Position numbers and translations under genes: made by a program | Part shown: piece by piece, positions 18,901-28,268 of the stretch | Layout of the letters: the number at the start of each line of letters is the position of its first letter | Position numbering within the stretch: position 1 is the stretch's first letter | Notes under the pieces: generated by a model | Databases searched by the model: none | Told to the model about the DNA's origin: nothing | What the model saw: only the letters and a program-made list of their open reading frames with translations | NCBI GenBank assembly: GCA_017430325.1 | Contig: JAFRNE010000020.1 | Span: forward strand, 1-64,000 | Direction of reading: 5' to 3' | Length of the DNA: 64,000 nt | DNA from: Eubacterium sp. | GTDB lineage: Bacteria; Bacillota; Clostridia; Lachnospirales; Lachnospiraceae

Positions 18901-21900
18901 CCCATACCACCTATCTGGTCGAAGCAGTCGTCTGTTGCTGTATGCATAAGTTTAACTATAGCGTCTTCACCTTTTAGCGCAGCATTATTCAGCATGTCTG
19001 AAGCCTTACTGAGGTCTATATCTATTATATTATTCTTAAATACCTCGCTTACATTCTTCCATCTAAGCATCGAATTAGACTTATTATTCAATTTGCCAAG
19101 ACAGAAGTTAGCCAGTTCATCCAGCATTGGCTTTGCACCTTCTATAAAGATGCGCTCATTTTCTGAAAGACCGCTTAAAAGTTCACCAAACGGGTCTTCC
19201 TTACCTATGTTACGACTGTGATTTATATAATCACTAAATGCACTCGCATTATTTATGATTGATTGAGATATAATACTTACATCAATAGGATTCTGGGACG
19301 ATGCAAGATACAAATCCCCTATAATATTAAGCAGTTTTGTACCGGATTCCTCCCACTTTTCCTCTGCACGCATTTCTTTTATTTTGTTTTCTACTTCTTC
19401 TTTCTTATGCTGATTCTTATTAGCTTCATTTTCTTCATAAGTCATACTGTTATTAGTTTCAAATGATTCAGCCATTGAAGTAGCATAATTTATATCTACA
19501 TCATTATCAGTTATTTCATTTCCTTCAATATCAGATATATTCTGAGCAGGAGCATCTGATTTGATTATCTTATTAACGCCTTCATTTAGTTCTGCGCTAA
19601 GATTCATTGACTGCAAATCATTAACAGCTCTATCATAATCTTTAGCAGTTAATCCTACAGATTCCAGATCTTCATCTGACAATTTTATTATTCCTATATT
19701 TGATACAAGCTTATATAATGCATCATCATCAAGTGTACTTAGCGACTCTTCTGGTATATCCTCAGCATTAAGTGCTTTCCTTATATAAGAATATCCATTT
19801 TCTCTTCTTGTCAGAAGTTCACCCTTGTCAAGTCCTTCAGTTCTTTTAACTAAGTCAAAATCAAGAAATACTTCTCTATAATAGTCTTCATTTCTATCTG
19901 CAAGAACCTTTTTAAACTCATTGCACGACTTAATCATTTCGTCGTAATGCATGGACTTATCATACATACGTCTGGCAAGATCTATTATGTCAGCTGTCGG
20001 CATATTCTTCAGATCGTCCTGATTACTGCCGGTAATTGTTGTAATAGCCTCTATAAGCTTATCCTTATTTGCCAGGTCAATCGCCTCATCCAGAAGCTCC
20101 TGATTTTTCTTTATAGAAGATGCTTTTTCCAGCGCCTCATCAAGAGTTTTCTTCTGCTCATCCGGCTCGTTCATCTTCATCACAACATCTTCTGCATAGT
20201 TACTTATCTCTTCAATCGGAAGATATTTGTAAGTATCCGCATCCTTACCTGAGAAAAATGAAAGTAGTTCTGCCGATTCATTTATATGCTTTTTCTGTTG
20301 AACATATGACAATTCTTCATATTTTTCATTTTTTTCCATATCCGGTGCTGCTTCATCATAGTTAATATAATGTAAACCAAGAGAAATAATATCAGATAAA
20401 TCCATATTACGTAATGAATCAAATGTAACCTCTGCACCTGCACCATAATTAAGTACATGTACCGAATATTCATAAGCATTAAGTCTGTCAAGCTCAGTTA
20501 TCTCTCCAGGCTTCTTATTCATAATATCTGTGACAGGCTTTCTAAACTCCTCGTGAGTAGGCGCATTATCCCATATTTTCTTACTGATACCAGATTTAAT
20601 CAGCTGAGCATAGTTATCGCTGTCTATATCATTCTTATGCTCTTTAATAGTTTCTATGAGCATAACTGTAGGGACAGTATCTATTGCGTCTCTATCATAG
20701 TCAGCATCGAGGCTCTTATCTTTATCAAAGACATATTTATCCAGATAATCTAAAACTGCCTTTCTTGCATTATCTGAATCTACGTATGACTTCCCAATAG
20801 TTCCAAGGCTTTCATACTTCTCTATAGCCTGTTCCATGGTTTCTCTTTTAATTCTTCTTTCACGATGAGCCTCTTCAGCAATTCTGATTCTTTCATTTTC
20901 TTCAGCTTCAAGCCTTGCTCTTTCCTCTTCACTTAGTCTTTCTCTCTCTAAACGTGCTTCTTCTTCAAGTCTGGCTCTTTCTCTTGCTTCAGCTTCCTGG
21001 CGCAATAAATCTTTGACAGCTTCTTCATGCTGTGCTTCCCTGGCTCTATAATCGTCCAATCTGTCTTCCATTTTAGAATGCATTTCTGCAGCCTTATTCT
21101 TTAGCTCATTCTCCCTATCTATACTTGCCTGCTCTGCATCAATTATAGCCTGTTGTTCAGCAGCTAATTCGTTATTATATTTGTTATGTAGCTCGATAAG
21201 AGCTTCGCATCTTTCCTTACGAAATTGATACGAAGAGTTACTTCTTTCATTCAGATAAGTATTTGATGCTGTGATTACTTCATTTAAAAGATTAGCCTTC
21301 TCTTCAGCATTCTGAGTTTCCAGATATCTACGTATAGTCCTTTTAACTTTTTTATAATTAGATGCACGCATACTATCTGCATACATAGTCTGAATAAGCC
21401 TGTCCATCTGCTCCATTGTTTTATCTGACTCAAGTTTTACTTCCGGTGCAGGTACAGGTTTTATATTTGTTATATGAGTGGTAAGTCTTTCTGTGATATT
21501 AGCGCCCTTAAATGAGGCGCTCTTACCTCTTTTAAACTCGATAACATCATTAAAATATGCCTTCATAGCAGGATTTTTTGTTCGATTTCTAAGGCTTATC
21601 AGCTTTTTTTCTGATGTTTTTTCAAAGTCTTTTCCAGCAAAAACAGAGTAGAAAGGTGATGTGATGATACGCATTCTTGTTTCATAATCCTTAAGGATTT
21701 CCTGAGCAAGCTTGCACTTAGCCTCTGTCACCTTACTACTATCTTCATTTCCTTCTGTTACATCTCTTCTTGATCTGAAGACATTATTATTTTGTGATTT
21801 TATATGTTCTATAATTGCAGCACCATCAGCCAGTGCTTTTAATTTCTCATATTTCTTCGCAAAATCAGCTGCAAAAGTCGCATTATCAGTATATGCAAAT

Positions 21901-22547
21901 TCCTCCATATCAGTATCTTCAATGATTTCAAGCATATCTAATGCGCACATATCCGCAGATATTTGATCCTGAGCCATATTCTTAACAAATCTGGAAGGTT
22001 CAAGTCTGCCTTTATACTGATCATACAGAGGACTATTATCTTTTTTTAACCTGGTAAGATAAGGAATCCAATTAATTACAGCATTTTTATATGCAATCTT
22101 GTTATCATCTACAGCTTTATTATCGATTGCAGCAGCACCTATAAATGCATCCACAACCGCGTCAGTTCTTGCTTCATTCATGTCTTTTAATGCATTTGAC
22201 ATATTTTCCTGAAGAACAAATCGACTTCTGAAATTTCTTACTCTATCTGAAGCTTCAAATCTTCCTACACTTCCAAGACCGGTATTTTTTCTGCACTTAC
22301 GTATCATTGTAAGAATCTCATTAGAGGTCCAGCTCTCAAAAGGCTTATTATTATTGCTAAGATTTGCTGCTTTATAATTATTATTTAGAAGCAGATACTG
22401 GTCGATGCTCTTTTTGCTTTCATCTTCTGCTTCTACACTGTCTAAAATATTACTTGTGAGATTATAGGCGGCCTCTTTTTCCTGTTCTGTAAGTTCTTTA
22501 CCTGTTACGTCGAATATTGGTCTGTTTTTGTAGTTTTCTCTTGGCAT
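15981..22547 (-). CDS. Giant protein (2,188 aa) with an ABC1/UbiB-like kinase core
   Basis: No signal peptide or membrane segment. The N-terminal 470 residues are helical. A charged coiled coil (about 475-590, rich in Arg-Ala-Arg-Leu-Glu-Glu) and further helices follow up to about 1340. A protein-kinase-like core comes next: LGAASVAETF at about 1373 in the place of the UbiB Ala-rich loop, VIKIL with Lys1393, and a catalytic loop R-H-G-D-L-H-S-G-N with Asp1597 and Asn1602, then ILDYG with Asp1614. This pattern is that of ABC1/UbiB-type atypical kinases. The tail (about 2130-2188) is almost pure Lys/Glu/Asp. A GGAGG lies 13 bases before the ATG. An ATP-dependent activity is inferred; the substrate is unknown. 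The codons look more AT-rich than those of neighbours. Confidence 0.75.
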   Translation of the reverse strand: MPRENYKNRPIFDVTGKELTEQEKEAAYNLTSNILDSVEAEDESKKSIDQYLLLNNNYKAANLSNNNKPFESWTSNEILTMIRKCRKNTGLGSVGRFEASDRVRNFRSRFVLQENMSNALKDMNEARTDAVVDAFIGAAAIDNKAVDDNKIAYKNAVINWIPYLTRLKKDNSPLYDQYKGRLEPSRFVKNMAQDQISADMCALDMLEIIEDTDMEEFAYTDNATFAADFAKKYEKLKALADGAAIIEHIKSQNNNVFRSRRDVTEGNEDSSKVTEAKCKLAQEILKDYETRMRIITSPFYSVFAGKDFEKTSEKKLISLRNRTKNPAMKAYFNDVIEFKRGKSASFKGANITERLTTHITNIKPVPAPEVKLESDKTMEQMDRLIQTMYADSMRASNYKKVKRTIRRYLETQNAEEKANLLNEVITASNTYLNERSNSSYQFRKERCEALIELHNKYNNELAAEQQAIIDAEQASIDRENELKNKAAEMHSKMEDRLDDYRAREAQHEEAVKDLLRQEAEARERARLEEEARLERERLSEEERARLEAEENERIRIAEEAHRERRIKRETMEQAIEKYESLGTIGKSYVDSDNARKAVLDYLDKYVFDKDKSLDADYDRDAIDTVPTVMLIETIKEHKNDIDSDNYAQLIKSGISKKIWDNAPTHEEFRKPVTDIMNKKPGEITELDRLNAYEYSVHVLNYGAGAEVTFDSLRNMDLSDIISLGLHYINYDEAAPDMEKNEKYEELSYVQQKKHINESAELLSFFSGKDADTYKYLPIEEISNYAEDVVMKMNEPDEQKKTLDEALEKASSIKKNQELLDEAIDLANKDKLIEAITTITGSNQDDLKNMPTADIIDLARRMYDKSMHYDEMIKSCNEFKKVLADRNEDYYREVFLDFDLVKRTEGLDKGELLTRRENGYSYIRKALNAEDIPEESLSTLDDDALYKLVSNIGIIKLSDEDLESVGLTAKDYDRAVNDLQSMNLSAELNEGVNKIIKSDAPAQNISDIEGNEITDNDVDINYATSMAESFETNNSMTYEENEANKNQHKKEEVENKIKEMRAEEKWEESGTKLLNIIGDLYLASSQNPIDVSIISQSIINNASAFSDYINHSRNIGKEDPFGELLSGLSENERIFIEGAKPMLDELANFCLGKLNNKSNSMLRWKNVSEVFKNNIIDIDLSKASDMLNNAALKGEDAIVKLMHTATDDCFDQIGGMGIPNIFNLEGDKNADKEYLEYAQNNLRYNKEAGQGKFLQTLMNDYFRDSNPEDKRQMLSYIIKDFKKNDKESTEKEKGGEYFASSLKGAGPVMQKMMQGVPEYIVVPELRNAINVVKSDLRPIDTRYVNQTISEIKDKCKKQIKDIKIEKRLGAASVAETFLCTIKGPKNDEKEAVIKILRPDAKERMKRELPLIKRSAVFADMPDSEVAKYKQNIKNINNVPPHKPRTTEAGFLAQLSEIEKEFDLKNEAKNCKTGKSKYGNKDEKVKSVDLIDVPMAENYLIMNKAEGITLDRHIKESRELAVNSLKPFQSKSSKEQKTYKLTLDNITEVDESFDNLKNNMYKSLQYGEYVGKVAKLWTGEALFGSAWNPLNNYNFRHGDLHSGNIMVSDDGATILDYGNASKLHHEKVTEIMKMMMSVVSKKPEYFVEAMSELINMSIKEDKKSKNPIGYEEISPEVKQRYIKELDKIFNTGSPEDAGIKILLSLTKAQSLGIKLPAELQNFSQCQQRLENSMSEIKQATVDVRRSLDRIERMPLDESIKNSMDPRVVFQRMMLEKDEKGNYKYDSSYTLSSMLLEKFSNKEALNFVEEISPLMQKIAEGIDVKDDVEKYKKKYYDRYNELLDSNIGSEQITLDTFPKKVDEWRKLYKKLKEEYKESGDLSIESKRQLSYISGFITSSAFTNGLFTEYETKERIEEMNKKALTPPFDDLAFEKLMTVFTVDIGSISTNIKSLDNLMYPSTAEDKLVKEFEKAGGDPLDTIMASKYKTSKYVMDFVERLRDTSKADVFEKEMARVFEKNPKFKEYYQNYKTAKTTYDNLTLENSSDEFVKSRMQMNILENKLVKEYTDICASTFKKMKENTADTLQMKDIEDSALLSDYVDVIYEVIWDNKGNAFKRLGTKYTKGIDLDEKELDKENDKNIDKSKEKADKSSNKKEDKKEDEKENSKKKKVDEKKRKKEEEKKKKGRMSKK

Positions 22548-22652
22548 ATAACTATTCTTACCTCCATGATTTTAAAAGATAATGTATAAGATTCCTCGAC
22601 TTCGCTCGGAATGATATGTGAGAAGTATATATTTCACATAGCACATACTGTT

Positions 22653-22685
22653 ATTTTATCAGTTTAATCGCAACAAAAGGGCAAC
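22653..22685 (-). promoter_or_regulatory. Promoter box of the 2,188-aa gene (GTTGC direct repeat)
   Basis: In the gene's direction, GTTGC-CCTTTT-GTTGC (22670-22685) is followed after exactly 11 bp by TAAAAT (22653-22658). The same arrangement precedes the genes at 27904 and 45030. There is no separate -35 hexamer, so the direct repeat probably binds an activator. Confidence 0.6.
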
Positions 22686-22699
22686 ACTTATTTGTATGA

Positions 22700-25600
22700 T
22701 TATAAATTAATTCTCGGTCCCTGAATATCATTAATTGGTTTCATTTTCTTGGATTCCGGAAGTCTATCGGAAGCATTTTTATTTGTCTGCTTGATAACAT
22801 TTTCAGTAACCATTTTCCTTAAATCTCCATTATTTAATTTTTCCCTAAATTCGGCAACACTAAAATTCTTACCATCAAGAACTTTATTTCTAACCAGACA
22901 GTCGGTAACCGTCTTAACAACCTCATTATATTTCATTCTTTCAGACTCAATTGCCTGTACGATCACTTGATTAGCCGGATCAACCAGTATCTGCTTTGTG
23001 ATAAAATCACCCAGTCTGCCATATCTCTGACGAAGCGCCTCTTTACCATTCTGAGTAGCGGCGCCACCCATCATAATATACTTTGATACATCAATCAGGT
23101 TTCCTTCTTTATCCTTCGTAATTTCATCAAGCGCACTTTTTATCTGATTTATTGAACTGCTGGTTCTCTTTTCAATATCTCGCCATTCTTTATGGAATCC
23201 CTTTTTATTCTGTTTTATAGTTGCAAGGAATACAGGATTCTTTGCCAGCCTTTCAGCTTCTTTCTTAAAAGATCCATCAGCAAGTCTACTCTTTATATCA
23301 TTTTTTATTCCGGTAAGCCTGAGAACTGAGGTACCACTTTCTTCTACATTATCGACTACATTTTTAATCAGATGAGCAATTGCCATATCATATGGATCAG
23401 TCTTTGAGGACTTTTCTATATCCATAAGCTTATTATAGTCCTTGCCAAGATCTTTCATACCCTTTCGGATTATTGTATCAATCTGCACTTTCTGCTGCGC
23501 ATTTTCATTAGCACGATCAATAAAGTAATCCAGCTGATCTCCTAAATCACCTTGCTCAATTTTATAGTTATCCTTTCTTTTAGGGTCAAGATATTTTTGA
23601 CTAAATGCATGATTATACTGGAATATCTTCAGTTCATTAAATACACTTGAATCTGAGAATACAAGATCATTCTTTAAGCTCTTTGAAATCTCTCTATATG
23701 TTTCTATCATAACAGGCATCTCATCCGTCGCCTTCTTTGACATATCAAGCCTGATCTGTCCCTCTTCATGCCTTTTATCAAAAATGCTTTTACGATTTTT
23801 GTAATATTCAGAAGATGCTTTATAATAATCCTTAAGCTTCTCCTCTCTTTCATTTATAGTCAGATGTTCATTTTCAAGAGCCTTAATGGCATTATCAAGG
23901 GTTCTTTCCATATTCTGAAACAGGTCAGATCCTACTACACCTATCTCATTTCTTACTGTTTGAGGATTTTTATTTTCATGAGCAGTTAAGAGCCTATCCT
24001 GAATACCCTTAAGATAATCTTTAATCTTTAGAACCCCTCCTGTATATATCTTGTAATCCACATTTAGTTCCTGCATCTCTGCAACCGGTTTAAAGACTGT
24101 ATAAGTTCCATCTGCTTCAAGTTTTCCATTAGAATTAAATGCTACTTTAGTAAGCTTTATGTCAGCATTTCCCACAGCTATTCTCTTGAGTATCTCCAGC
24201 TCATAACACTTTTGTCTTTCATTTTCCGGAAGATGTGCATACTTACCCTTCCAGAGCTGATCTGGACTCTTACCATTTATTTTTATTGCATCCTCTCTTT
24301 TTATACCTGCCTCTTTAATTAATTCACTATAATTCTCAATAAAAAGATTATTAAGCATGTGACTTACCCAGGACTTTCGATATATACCATCTGCAAAGCC
24401 GGGTATTCCGGTTATTCCATTTATCTTTTCATTTGAATCAAGGAATGCCTTCATACTTTCAGCATCGTCCGGAAGTTCTATAAGTTTTTGTCTTACATCA
24501 CCAAAATCAAGTCGATCTATAAAGTGATTAGCCGCATCTTTATTTACATTTAAACTCCAGTTTTTCTTATATTCTGACTCAAGTTTATTAGCTATCTTTT
24601 CTACATTCTTTTCAAATTTCTTGGTATTAATACCACTTAAATAATCTAAAACATCCTTTCGAGTGATTTTAGCAATAGATGAGTATTTAGCTGCCAGTTC
24701 GGCGCGTTCATCATCAAAAATATCCTTAAATTCGTCACCCATAAAACTACCGTAATAATTTCTGGTAGCCTCGGACATTCGGATAAAATTCTCAAGACTT
24801 CTTCCCGAAGCCTCTTTCATCGCATTTTTCATCAAAGCTCTGGAAAAAGCGACATTATACATTTTACCTAAAAGACTATCGGTTTTAGTACAAGCATTCA
24901 GATTTAAAATCTGACCATAACCGCTATTAAACGGAGCAAATTGACTTTGAATATTGCTCCAGAAACTACACATATCATAATACTTATCATTTCCCAGATG
25001 ATCTATTGCAATTTGTTTACCTGATAATCCTTTTCCATCAGCAAAAATATGATCCTTTTCCTGCGAAAAATCTATATAAAGACCTCTCAATTTCTTTAGG
25101 AAAAACATATTCTCTTTAACCTGTTTAGGATCACTATAGTCTATACTAGGCATCTTAAGATCTTTAAATCTATCAGTAGCTTTAAAAAGTATATCAGCCC
25201 ATTTTTCTACTGTATCTTTATGCTGCTTCTCATTTTTTGAAGGAGAAAGCGGATTCTTACGGCAGAAATCAATAAATTCATCTACTAATTTTGCATTCTC
25301 TTCCAGTCTGGTAAATTCATTTACGCTAATTTCAGGATGAGTTCCTATTACCCACAAAGTATATATATTATTCAAAGTCGGCGTTCTGGTTGAACCCCAT
25401 GCATTATGATATATATCTCTATTCTCATCCAGCTTCATGAGCCTAGTCTGCCCAAGTTCCTTTTTATCAGCATCTGCCTTCGCATTAATATCCAAATCTC
25501 TTATGATTTCGTCTCTTCTTTGCGGTGAGAGCCTATTATCTACATATTCTCCTTCTGCCTCATCCCACTCAAGCATATCAGCAAAGTTTCTCTTTACAGG

Positions 25601-27904
25601 AAGATTCTTTCTCTGCTCCGACTCCGCAGCAAGCTGTTTTTCTTTCTCATAATTACTTAGATGTTTTTTATAAAAACCACTTTTATTTAATGCATTATTT
25701 CTTTTTCTCTGCTCATTCGTGAGCCCGGGAAATTCCGTATTAATCCAGTCTTTTATACCGTCTCTAGAGAGCTCATTACTGTTCAACTCACCAACTGCTA
25801 TAATATCAGCTTTTACTTCATCAGATAGATTCTGACTGTTAAGATACTTCATTCCTCCTTCATAACGCCATTTTTTTAATATATCCCTTAATGCATTATC
25901 TTTAATATTACTAATAGCAAGTGCAGCGCTTTCAGGAGCTCTGCCTCGTGCCACGCGTTCTTCATTATATCGTTCAACTAATTTTTTTCCTCTTGCAGGA
26001 TGATCCGGTAAAGAATTAAGATATGTATCAATATCTTCATCTTTACTATATCCGATCATTCTTGCATAATCTTCCATTGTTGTATTTGCTGTAATTGTTG
26101 AAACTTTTTTAGCTAATGCATTATAAGCAGCGCCCACTGTAAGAGATGCATTTATAGATGAAGTAAGATTAGCAATTCCACTAAGCCTTGTTCCCTCTGC
26201 ATATGCCATTCTGGCCATATAATATGCCTTCTTTTGCCCAATCTCGCCTTCATTTTTTAATTCCGGATGCTCCTTTAATATCTCATCCCTTCTCAGCTTT
26301 ACCTTTTCATGATTTTCATAAGTAACTGTTCCCAGAGTTCTATATACATTCTCTATATCATTAATAGTACCATTCGTAATATATGTATTTATAAAATCAT
26401 TCTTGATATCTTCATAAGCCTGTTTTTCTTCGTTAGTTAATTTATTTTCTTCTTCAAGGGCTCCCAAATACCCAAAATTTTCGATAAGATAATTCATCTT
26501 ATCTACCATAGTTGTAGCATTTGAATAACCAATCTTAATTCGTTCTACTTTCTCATCTGTAGTTAAATTTCCGAATATCTGTTCATCTCTTGCAACATAA
26601 TTATTAACATCTGCCTGAGATACATTACGCGCTTTGGCTACATCCAAAAGATTCTTAACCGGATGAACATTCTTTATACGGTTTGCGGCATTAACAAATG
26701 TTATGGAATCATGAAAATCCACAAATTGATCAACAAATGCTGTAATTCCCTGAAGAAGTTCCGCTCTTTTCTCCGGGTTTATAATAGTAGTTTCCTGAAT
26801 CTTTTTAAATGGCTGTTCCATAGCAGCAAGCAGCTGACGTGCTTCTTCAGTTTTATCAGCCGAATATACAACTCCTGTATCATTAGGATTTACCGCTCTG
26901 CTAAGCTGTTTGTGTATGATATCAAGCTGCCTTAATAAAGTAATATCCTCTTCAGTCCATCCTTTTTCAAGATATTTATATGAATCATCAATTTCTGAAT
27001 TAACCAAATCACCGAATCTTTGATCGGCCCAGTTAGTTTTAAGAAATGTTGTTACTCCATTTTCCAAAGCTGTTCTGTTTTCAGATATATCCTTATCTTC
27101 TACTGTTAAACTTTTTATCTTTGCAAAGTATGCCTTCTGTTCATCGTTAAATATTCTGTAAGCAGCTTTAAAGTTTGTGATTTCTTCCGGCGTAATATTT
27201 CCCGCTTCCTTCTTCTTAATATACGGAAGATATGTATTTATCATAAAATTCTGTCTATGCCTTAACTGATCTATAAATGGAATCCTTTCCATCATAGAAT
27301 TAAATCTCTCATCGTCTTTAGAGTAAACTCTATTTCCCTTGTCATCTTCAAATCCCGTATCAAATAAATTGGATGGAAATGTAAGAAATGTAGCTGAATA
27401 AGCCGTTTTAAACATAGGATCCATATTCTGAATCCTTGTATAATCATTGCTCATTACAAGATCAATATTTGCAGAAAACGCATCAAGAACCTTTCTATAC
27501 GGAGATTTAGCATCCGGATAACTCTCCTTTATTTCATTGATTTTATTTCTCGCCTTAATAAGAATATCAATTAACTTCTTTTTATCTTCAGGATGTGAAA
27601 TATAAGTCCCCATTTCAGTACTTGCAGGAATCTTCCCAACTCTATAAGGATTATTTGACATCTGTATGTTTCCAAACAGTTCTGCTGCTTCATTAGAAAT
27701 ATTTTGTAAATCTTTTTCATGTTCCGGGAATAATTCTAATATCCCACTCATATTAACAGCTTCATATACAGTGTTAAGCTCAAAGGGTTCAGTATGCATA
27801 TTAAGAACTCTGTCAGCTTCATTTTCAGGCTGACCAGCATTCTGAACATTCTGCGCATCTACAACTGGCTGATTCTCTACTACTTCATTTTCTACTTCTT
27901 TCAT
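22700..27904 (-). CDS. Giant helical protein (1,734 aa) of unknown function
   Basis: No signal peptide, membrane helix or domain that I recognise. It is charged and predicted helical over its whole length. It starts MKEVENEVVENQ after AAAAGGAG. Near the C-terminus a stretch with Asn1556-Pro-Val-Phe resembles Asn1109-Pro-Leu-Phe in the 1,342-aa protein and Asn2016-Pro-Lys-Phe in the 2,188-aa protein, in similar helical context, which hints at a shared module. It is tandem with the 2,188-aa gene on the same strand but has its own promoter box (27998-28030). Related genes and promoter suggest a role in the same process. Confidence 0.65.
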   Translation of the reverse strand: MKEVENEVVENQPVVDAQNVQNAGQPENEADRVLNMHTEPFELNTVYEAVNMSGILELFPEHEKDLQNISNEAAELFGNIQMSNNPYRVGKIPASTEMGTYISHPEDKKKLIDILIKARNKINEIKESYPDAKSPYRKVLDAFSANIDLVMSNDYTRIQNMDPMFKTAYSATFLTFPSNLFDTGFEDDKGNRVYSKDDERFNSMMERIPFIDQLRHRQNFMINTYLPYIKKKEAGNITPEEITNFKAAYRIFNDEQKAYFAKIKSLTVEDKDISENRTALENGVTTFLKTNWADQRFGDLVNSEIDDSYKYLEKGWTEEDITLLRQLDIIHKQLSRAVNPNDTGVVYSADKTEEARQLLAAMEQPFKKIQETTIINPEKRAELLQGITAFVDQFVDFHDSITFVNAANRIKNVHPVKNLLDVAKARNVSQADVNNYVARDEQIFGNLTTDEKVERIKIGYSNATTMVDKMNYLIENFGYLGALEEENKLTNEEKQAYEDIKNDFINTYITNGTINDIENVYRTLGTVTYENHEKVKLRRDEILKEHPELKNEGEIGQKKAYYMARMAYAEGTRLSGIANLTSSINASLTVGAAYNALAKKVSTITANTTMEDYARMIGYSKDEDIDTYLNSLPDHPARGKKLVERYNEERVARGRAPESAALAISNIKDNALRDILKKWRYEGGMKYLNSQNLSDEVKADIIAVGELNSNELSRDGIKDWINTEFPGLTNEQRKRNNALNKSGFYKKHLSNYEKEKQLAAESEQRKNLPVKRNFADMLEWDEAEGEYVDNRLSPQRRDEIIRDLDINAKADADKKELGQTRLMKLDENRDIYHNAWGSTRTPTLNNIYTLWVIGTHPEISVNEFTRLEENAKLVDEFIDFCRKNPLSPSKNEKQHKDTVEKWADILFKATDRFKDLKMPSIDYSDPKQVKENMFFLKKLRGLYIDFSQEKDHIFADGKGLSGKQIAIDHLGNDKYYDMCSFWSNIQSQFAPFNSGYGQILNLNACTKTDSLLGKMYNVAFSRALMKNAMKEASGRSLENFIRMSEATRNYYGSFMGDEFKDIFDDERAELAAKYSSIAKITRKDVLDYLSGINTKKFEKNVEKIANKLESEYKKNWSLNVNKDAANHFIDRLDFGDVRQKLIELPDDAESMKAFLDSNEKINGITGIPGFADGIYRKSWVSHMLNNLFIENYSELIKEAGIKREDAIKINGKSPDQLWKGKYAHLPENERQKCYELEILKRIAVGNADIKLTKVAFNSNGKLEADGTYTVFKPVAEMQELNVDYKIYTGGVLKIKDYLKGIQDRLLTAHENKNPQTVRNEIGVVGSDLFQNMERTLDNAIKALENEHLTINEREEKLKDYYKASSEYYKNRKSIFDKRHEEGQIRLDMSKKATDEMPVMIETYREISKSLKNDLVFSDSSVFNELKIFQYNHAFSQKYLDPKRKDNYKIEQGDLGDQLDYFIDRANENAQQKVQIDTIIRKGMKDLGKDYNKLMDIEKSSKTDPYDMAIAHLIKNVVDNVEESGTSVLRLTGIKNDIKSRLADGSFKKEAERLAKNPVFLATIKQNKKGFHKEWRDIEKRTSSSINQIKSALDEITKDKEGNLIDVSKYIMMGGAATQNGKEALRQRYGRLGDFITKQILVDPANQVIVQAIESERMKYNEVVKTVTDCLVRNKVLDGKNFSVAEFREKLNNGDLRKMVTENVIKQTNKNASDRLPESKKMKPINDIQGPRINL

Positions 27905-27997
27905 CTTGCTGTTCTCCTTTTATTAAAATTCTTTATAGTCACAAATACATAGGATTGCTTAAATTACTTGTGTCATAAATAACTCTCTTGATTAATG

Positions 27998-28030
27998 ATT
28001 GTAACAAAAAATCAGCAACAAAAGCGCAAC
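27998..28030 (-). promoter_or_regulatory. Promoter box of the 1,734-aa gene (GTTGC direct repeat)
   Basis: GTTGC-GCTTTT-GTTGC (28015-28030), then 11 bp, then TACAAT (27998-28003), read on the minus strand. The repeat is identical over 16 bases to the one at 45110-45125. Confidence 0.65.
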
Positions 28031-28046
28031 ATCAGGAAAACTGTTT

Positions 28047-28190
28047 TTAAATGATCTGATTCAGGTTGTCTTCGTTATATTCTATCTGTTCGGACCATCT
28101 TCTTACTGCTTCCTTATCATCATGAAAATAGGTACTAAGTTGAATAACGGCTGAATAGGGAACCTCTCTGCCGAATAGTTTAACAGATAT
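28047..28190 (-). pseudogene. Orphan 3' coding fragment
   Basis: A 47-codon open stretch (from ISVKLFGREVPYS to EDNLNQII, then stop) has protein-like composition but no start codon. A stop precedes it in frame, inside the uvrB terminator. I do not recognise the family. Together with the boxes at 27998-28030 and 28193-28230 it fills the 364-bp gap between the 1,734-aa gene and uvrB. Confidence 0.35.
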
Positions 28191-28192
28191 GC

Positions 28193-28230
28193 AAAAAACC
28201 TCCTCAGAGCATCACACTCTTCGGAGGTTT
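28193..28230 (-). terminator. Terminator of uvrB
   Basis: AACCTCC (transcript 5' arm, 28223-28229) and GGAGGTT (28197-28203) enclose a loop that itself pairs (AGAGTG/TGCTCT-like). A T6 run follows. It lies 39 bp after the uvrB stop. Confidence 0.85.
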
Positions 28231-28268
28231 ATGTATCACATTTATATTCTGACTGTTCCCTTCTGCCG

